Shown: positions 57,609 through 64,000 of the stretch, piece by piece
Layout: each line of letters begins with the position of its first letter
Position numbering within the stretch: the stretch's first letter is position 1
DNA from: Aegilops tauschii subsp. strangulata
Taxonomy: Eukaryota; Streptophyta; Magnoliopsida; Poales; Poaceae
Assembly: GCF_002575655.3 (NCBI RefSeq)
Contig: NC_053040.3
Location: 224,206,628 to 224,270,627, forward strand
Length of the DNA stretch: 64,000 nt
Direction: 5' to 3'
The notes under the pieces: generated by a model
What the model was told of the DNA's origin: nothing
Database searches by the model: none
What the model saw: only the letters and a program-made list of their open reading frames with translations
Position numbers and translations under genes: made by a program

Positions 57609-60600
57609 TGTTAGGACCCCGATTCTAAGTCACACCGATCTAGCCTGTAACACCTCATATCACTTTGCGGCCTCACGCACGGTATTCCCACGGGTGTCGC
57701 CTTACCATGGCCCGGGACCGTTTGCGCCTTTTGGCTCACGTATATGATAGTGTCGCTAGCATCCATATGACAGAGAACCCGGGCCGACATGGCTAGTCGT
57801 GAACCCAAAGCGGCACTAACTTACGGGGACATGCATACATGAATCAACATCGAGCATGTCGGTCAGCAACGTGTGAATCTGGGCTGTAGCACTGGGCTAA
57901 CAGGACTCCGGGAACCCGGGCTGTAGCAGGCTAGGCAGGACTCCGGATGTCACCGCGTGACATTTCCCCGAAGGGACAGACACAAGAACGAAGTGAATCA
58001 CATGCCGGCCAGTCAAGTGTTCCGGAGCAGTAGTGCTGGGCTAGCAGGACTCCGGTGCACCGGGCTGTAGCGGACTACTATGGCTCATGGAAGCACAAGA
58101 CTACATTTCCCCATAAGAGAGGCTACCAAGGATAAACAACTAGATTGTCGGATCCCACACATACCAAGCATTTCAATCATACACACAATATGCTCGCTAT
58201 GTGCAAATACAACATGGCATCACAACTAGACTCTACGACTCGGAGTATTTATTCATTAGGCTCCGAGGAGCGAGATATTACAAACATAGGTCTCATGACC
58301 CAACATTCAGAGCATACAAGTCAAACACATGCGGAAGCTTAACATGTCTGAGTACATACATCTACAAATGAAAAAGGCTGAGAAGCCTGACTATTTACTA
58401 GATCCTGCTGAGGGCACAAGATCGTAGCTGAGGTATCAAGCTAAACGTCGAAGTCCACACGGAACTACTAGCAAGACTGACGTCTCTCTGCAAAACATAA
58501 AATAAGCAAACGTGAGTACAAATGTACCCAGCAAGACTTACATCAGAACTATCTACATATGCATCGGTATCAACAAAGGGGGTGGTGGAGTTTAACTGCA
58601 GCAAGCCAGCTTTGACTCGGTGGCTATCCTAAACTACGACTGCAAGTAGCTCTTTTGAGGTGGCGCACACGAGTCCACATATTCACCATATCAATACACC
58701 ACTATGGATTCGCTCCCGTCTCCCTACGAGAACGCCATCCATAGCACTCACGCTTATCTTGCGCATTTTAGAGTATCCACTTTCACTTGTCTATGAACTG
58801 TTATAGGCAACCCAGAAGTCCTTTACCGCGGACACGGCTATTCGAATAGATGATGTTAACCCTGCAGGGGTGTACTTCGTCACACACGCTCTCACCACTT
58901 ACCGCCGTTTACACAACATGTACTCGGCAACTTTCAAGCGGAAGCCCAACGTGGGTGTCGGCCATAGCCTACCTAAACACTCAAGTCTCTAGTCCAGGTT
59001 TATCGCCTATTCAGGTTCCATCCGCAGGGAGTCCGGCCGAGGTTTCCACATACGGCCCCGAACGATGTGTACAGGGTTCCGCGACACCAAACGGGCGCCC
59101 GGCATGCCCGGCCACGTGCCTACCGCATGATAGCCCACCCCTCGGGTCAGCGCTGCCCACGGCCTCCATCATACTACAAACGCCAGAAACTACTTGCAAC
59201 TCCTGGACTGAGGACAAGGGTGATTAAGAAGCCGAGAGGGTCCATTGGTTTCGGGCCCAATGAATGGTAGTAACTGTATCATGGATCACAAACACAGAAC
59301 TCAGTTCCTGAGGACGGCTTCAATGAGACAACCCATCATGCACTCCTACATGGCCTCTCACCGCTACCTTTACCAAATCGTGTTCACACACTTAGCTCAC
59401 ACACAGTAGGACATGTTCATCACCATTCCAACTCATCCCCGATGAATCAGACCCGACTCAACTCTAAGCAGTAGCAAGCATGACAAACAAGCAGGAATGA
59501 GTAGGCACATCAGGGCTCAAACAACTCCTACTCATGCTAGTGGGTTTCATCTATTTACTGTGGCAATGACAGGTCATGCAAAGGATAAGGGGTTCAACTA
59601 CCGCAGCATGAAACAGTTTCATCGTTGTTGTCCTAATGCAGTAAAACAGAGCAGAGCGAGAGAGTGGGATTGTATCGGAATGAACACGGGGTTTTTGCTT
59701 GCCTGGCACTTCTGAAGATGATATAGCTCTTCATCGGTGTCATCGAACTCATCGTCGGAACATACGTCTACCGAGGGGGAACAATTACCGGCAACAGAGA
59801 GGAAATACAATCAATGCAATGCACCAATATGATGCATGAATGTGACATGGCAATATGCTGTGATTTGAGCTAATGCAGCTAGCAACGATTTAAATGGAGT
59901 TGGTTTGAACACTAGATTCAAATTTGAACTCCACATGAGGCATTTGAAATACCATTGATTCAAATTGTCATATACAGTGGTTGTAAGTTGTTCAAACATG
60001 CATGAGAATGCCATAAACAGATTCTTCATATTTTTCTGATAATTTTTCATATATAAATTATTTCATTTGGAGTTACGGTTGATTCTCTATGATTTTTAGA
60101 AGTTTAGGCAATTTTCTGGATTTTCTAATTATTTAGAATTAAACTAATTCCGGAAAATGCATTACTGCGTCAGCACTATGTCAGCATGACGTGAGCGAGT
60201 CAACGGGGCAGCCCAGGTCAAACTGACCTGTGGGGCCCGCGTGTCAGTGGCTAACTGAACTAACCTAGTTAGATTAGCACTAACCTAGGTTAAACTAATT
60301 AAGTTTAAACCTAAACTAGATTAATTAGCCGGGAGGGGCCCGCATGTCATAGACTCAAGGGAGGTCAAATCCCCTGGTCAACCGGGGCTAACCCACCGGC
60401 GGTCAAAGCGGTCAACCCGCCGGCGTTGAGCCACCGGCGAGGCTGAACGCGGCGGAGGGCATCGGGAATTGCCCACAGGCGACCATTTGCACGACGAAGA
60501 GGCTCTACGTGACGAGGAGACTCGTCCGCGTCCAGTGGTGCTCACAGCAACAGCTCTAGTGGCCTAAAGCGATGGCGGCGGCGACTTGTGCGGCGGCCGG

Positions 60601-61747
60601 AGTTTGGGCGTCAAGCGGATCGGCAGGAGCCGCGGGTGGTCGCGGTCGACTCCTGGGAACGTGCTGAGCACGGTGGCACGCTCGGTTGTGAGCTTGCGCG
60701 GCTGTGGCCACGGCTACGCCATAGCCGGCGGTGAGATGCTTCGGTCACGGTTGGGGATCGGGGCTAGAGGACGAACGCGTCGACGGGGAGAAGGCGACGG
60801 GCGTAGGAGCTCACAGCAGTTCCGCAGGGTTGGTCAGTTGGCTCGGGGAGAGGCCGGAGCAAGCGGGCGGCGATGAAGATCTCCGGCCTTGGGAGGTTGA
60901 AGACGATGACGTGGAGGCACTCGGGGGCGTCCGGCATTGCACAGCTCGACGAGGAGGAAGAGGGGTACTAGGCGGAGCTCTGGGGCATCTCAGGGCGTCG
61001 CCGGGATGGCGGTGTCCGCGGTGGTGGCGAGCGGCGGCGACGGAGGCGTTCGGGCGGAAAGAACAGAGGAGGGGGAGAGCGTTCGGGGGAGAGAGAGGGA
61101 GAGCCGTACGGCTCTGGGGGTCGCGTGGCATCGTCCAGACGCGTCGAGGCGGAGCCAGGCAGGCAGGGAGGGAGGAGGTGGCCGCGGCGTGTAGCTGCGC
61201 GCGTCGGGCACGCGCCCTCGCCTACTGGGAAGGCGACAGGAGAGCGCCTGGAGGGCTGGGCCGCCAGCTGGGCCGACCAGGTGGCTTTGGTGGGTGCCAG
61301 GTAAGTATCTTCTCTCTCTGCTTTCTGTTTTGCTTTATGTTGTTGATTTAGTAAAATACTAAACCACTACTAAAACTTCTGAAAATATTTGTGGGCACAA
61401 TTAGAATTATTTCCAACAGCCCTCAACTAGTTTCAGAATTATTAGAGCATTTAAAATATTTATAGGATTTAAATGCTCCAATTCAAATACAATATGAGTT
61501 AATTCAAAAATCCAAAAATGACCTAAAATATATTCATCATTTTTGGCAGAGGTTTTCACCTTAACCAGAAATCCTGAACTTTTCTTAGGGACATTTTGGG
61601 ACTTATTGAAAAATATTTTATTTGATCCTATTTGAATTCTTCCTGATGCTAGGGTTTGATCAATCCCCATTTCAACTTAAGTAAAAATTGAACATGATGC
61701 AACAGACAAGTGCTAGCCTATTGCAAGGTAAGGCTAGGGATGTGACA
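57609..61747 (-). repeat. 5' LTR of LARD B
   Basis: On the plus strand it starts TGTTAGGACCCCGATTC and ends AGGGATGTGACA before the target copy CGCTT. It keeps the 137 bp missing in the 3' LTR. Confidence 0.85.
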
Positions 61748-61752
61748 CGCTT

Positions 61753-61924
61753 CCTGCAGGACATCATCAATGAGCGTGAGTTCTATGCGCAATGGAGGGT
61801 GGAGAGGGAGAAGAGGAGGGCGGAGCGAGCCGCCTATCGCGAGGACAAGCGGACGCGGAAAGCGGCCGCTCAATTCAACATCAAGCTAGGAGCAGCGTCG
61901 CCCTGGGACTCCGAAGACGATCGG
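61753..61924 (+). pseudogene. AP2/ERF-like relic, 3' part
   Basis: The frame resumes in phase after the second target copy, reading LQDIINEREFYAQWR and then EKRRAERAAYREDKRTRKAA, a charged helical tail, and SPWDSEDDRC before the LTR at 61925. The Glu/Arg-rich tail and terminal SEDD match grass AP2/ERF-like proteins of this type. This part carries no internal stop. Confidence 0.7.
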
Positions 61925-62538
61925 TGTCGGGGATATACCCCGCGGTATGGCCCGGCCGGAAGTATGACCCGGCCGGGATTGACGTTTTCATTGTTAACCC
62001 GCCGGAGTGGCGACTCACGAGCCTGGCGATTCAAAGATGGCCCTACCGGCGGGTCAGACAGAAGACTAGGCCCAAGGCCCAGAAGGCCGACTCATGTTGT
62101 TGTGGGCCGGCTTAAGACGGAAGGCATGAGGAATATTTCCTTTACAGGGAAGCAAGACCCGTACTTGTATCCGACTTGTAATAGAGAATAAGTTAGTTCT
62201 AATCCTACTAGGACTCTACATGTAAGCCGCCCCTTCAACTTATATAAGGAGGGGCAGGGCTCCCCAAAGAGGGACAGGCAACAATCAACAATCTCTAGGG
62301 CTAGACACAAAGAGTCGGCTTACCGGTGACTCTCTCATGAGCATAATGAGACCTAGCCACAAACAGCATGTAGGGCTATTACCGGATGATGTTTCCCGGG
62401 GCCCGGAGCTGTCTAAATCCTTGTCTTGTGTGTCACATCTCTCGTCTCGATCAACCCCTCTCAAGCTACCACATAGATGTGCTGGCCTCGCGACTAAGTC
62501 CTGACACTAAGGACGTCTGCCGTGACAATTCCACGACA
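61925..62538 (+). repeat. LTR of a gypsy element, with primer binding site behind it
   Basis: Starts TGTCGGGGATATACCCCG and ends CCACGACA (614 bp). A TATA box (CTTATATAAGGAGGG) lies near 62239. It is followed by TTGGCGCCCACCATGGGGC at 62539-62557, a primer binding site. It is a 5' LTR inserted in the AP2/ERF tail. The second LTR is not in the window. Confidence 0.75.
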
Positions 62539-62558
62539 GTTGGCGCCCACCATGGGGC

Positions 62559-64000
62559 ACACGCACGATGGTGTTGAGTTCTTGAAGGGATCTCATCTAG
62601 GGATCGACGAGCTCATGATTTTCGTCAGATGAGAAAGAGCCGGCAAGTTTGTTGTTTTGTAATCAGGAAGCATGATTAACTTTGGAGCCGGCAGTACCAG
62701 CTAGCGCGATATGGCAAAACCGAGACCGACTCAGAGTACTCCACTATTCAATTGACGTTTTATACTACGAAAGCCGTTGCGCGTGAAGAAAATTGCATCC
62801 GTGGCAGTCAATGTATGCAAATTCACTTCAAGTCCCAAGGCTGCTACCTTGCTGCTACCACTACGCAATACATATACAGCGGACGCAAGAAGACTACTCA
62901 GTTGATTCAAAAAAGGCAGATGCATACTTGTGCAGAAAAGGTATTGCACGTACTGCTGACGTGGCGCATCGCTCCGCGTGGACTACAAATTAATCAAATA
63001 CAGATGATGCTTGAAGACATAGACTGTCCGGACTAGTACTAATACGTCATGGAAGGAATTCTAAAAAGAGCAACACACGAGAGTCTATGAACGAGACAAA
63101 GAAGACCAGAACCCGAGTCCAATTAGAAGAGACGCCGTTCAGGCAATTGTCACGCCATGTACGGGAACCTATCCTGGATGGCTCCAGTTCCAAGGAAAGC
63201 AGAAATTACTATTGGATTGACTGGATTCAGACAAAAAAAAGCGGAGGGCCACGAGCCGGAAACAGATTCTCCACGAGCTTGGACTCTTCGGTTGACCCGC
63301 TCTGTTGACCTGCCGAGCCACGCCCTGAGCGGCGATGGGGCCTCCCCCGCCGCGCCTTCACTACGGCCGCACCAGCGAGCCGCCGCCCCAGGCGGTTTCG
63401 TTATAATGAAAAAAAACTTTTGATCATATCAGAAGATATACGAGGCGTTCCCGAGGATAAATATGCCCCAATTTCTTGGAGATGATTATGACGATGATGA
63501 GCAGAAATTATTAGAAGTTATTTCTACTGTTAAAGTGCAGTCTAAAGAGTATACTGCAATTTGCACGTAGTGGAGATTATACAAACTATGACAAACTCTG
63601 GCAAGGCCCTTGAAAGGATCAACACAAAAGTTCTTGGTTATCTACGGACGCCATATAGTGATCATCTGTCGCCTAAAATCAGGTGATATTTATCTTACGT
63701 ATTTTGTTAAGTACTTGTTGATTTCCTTCGACAAACAACTACTCTGCCCTGTTGTATGTTTTGTACGCAGGACAATTGTGGTTTATACCATGGGTACGGA
63801 GCACGTACTTGCAACATTGCGCTCGGCGTTCGTCCGTGCCTCATTACCCGGTAAATGGACGTGCAAGCCGCCACCCTTGCGGCCCGGACTACTTCAACTC
63901 ACCGGAACCGTCCCTGTGATTGACTCGTCCATGCGCGCCGCCTTACAACACCACGAACGACTCGCCCGTCCGCACTCGCGGCCAATTCACGTGTCCGCGC
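62559..64000. other. Remainder of the element or flank, no recognised gene
   Basis: 62559-62660 still looks like the start of a gypsy interior (GGGATCTCATCTAGGGATCG). After that nothing is recognised. 63430-63990 has a possible GT-AG intron at about 63682-63770 (GTGATATT to TTTGTACGCAG) joining AKALERINTKVLGYLR to a reading with TIVVYTMGTEHVLATLRSAF, but the upstream frame contains stops, so this is only a hint of a gene running out of the window. Confidence 0.35.

Larger units (their letters stand above)
50207..61747 (-). mobile_element. LARD B: second large non-coding LTR element
   Basis: An 11.5 kb insertion with perfect target copies CGCTT (50202-50206 and 61748-61752). LTRs are 4.0 and 4.1 kb and the 3.4 kb interior has no gag or pol. 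Orientation is minus: the initiator-Met-type primer binding site GGTATCAGAGCC lies at 57593-57604 next to the 5' LTR (57609-61747), and the PPT-like AGTGGGGGTGAGT lies at 54228-54240 next to the 3' LTR (50207-54227). LTR starts read TGTCACATCCCTAGCC on that strand, unlike LARD A (TGTAACGCC). LTR differences are about 1-2 percent by eye. Confidence 0.85.

Noticed and set aside
50207..61747. Tandem gene-cluster duplication at 50-61 kb
   Set aside because: Perfect CGCTT target copies and matching LTR ends show a single LTR element.

Overview
The window is nuclear DNA from a grass, most likely a Triticeae species (wheat, Aegilops or barley type). This rests on transposon termini and gene-family relics recognised by eye; no database was searched. 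About three quarters is transposable elements. The gene-like stretches left between them all carry stop codons, frameshifts or insertions. Many long open frames use non-ATG starts or cross transposon borders and are not genes.

Layout. 1-1957 is the 3' end of a non-coding LTR element inserted in a WRN-like 3'-5' exonuclease relic (1958-2328, minus). A divergent second gene starts near 3310 (plus) and is split by a complete gypsy element of Tat type (3784-11155, LTRs about 0.9 kb). That element keeps gag and protease, has lost nearly all of pol, and carries an intact antisense ORF with a B3-like DNA-binding domain. A frameshifted relic (12368-12840) follows, then six copies of a ~500 bp tandem repeat (13250-16300) holding a likely plastid insertion (15559-15806), then an Ala-rich relic cut at about 17111. 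A decayed minus-strand LTR element (17112-19838) was hit by a CACTA element (starts 19839), which was hit by a large non-coding LTR element, LARD A (21965-33586, ~4 kb LTRs, CACTA target duplication).

36-50 kb is a low-transposon island with relics of expanded grass gene families: F-box/DUF295, SINA-like, an unnamed family with a good TATA box, a second exonuclease, and an AP2/ERF-like gene. MITEs and three small Helitrons lie between them. The AP2/ERF gene is split by a second non-coding element, LARD B (50207-61747, minus, CGCTT target duplication), and cut again by a gypsy LTR at 61925. The last 1.4 kb has no recognisable gene.

No gene here is convincingly functional except possibly the antisense retrotransposon ORF at 9155-9943. 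The main novelty candidates are that B3-like ORF, the hairpin shared by the two LARDs next to their 3' LTRs, the repeated CCGGTG/CCGGAG motif inside LARD A, the plastid insertion in the tandem array, and the foldback next to the promoter at 43 kb.
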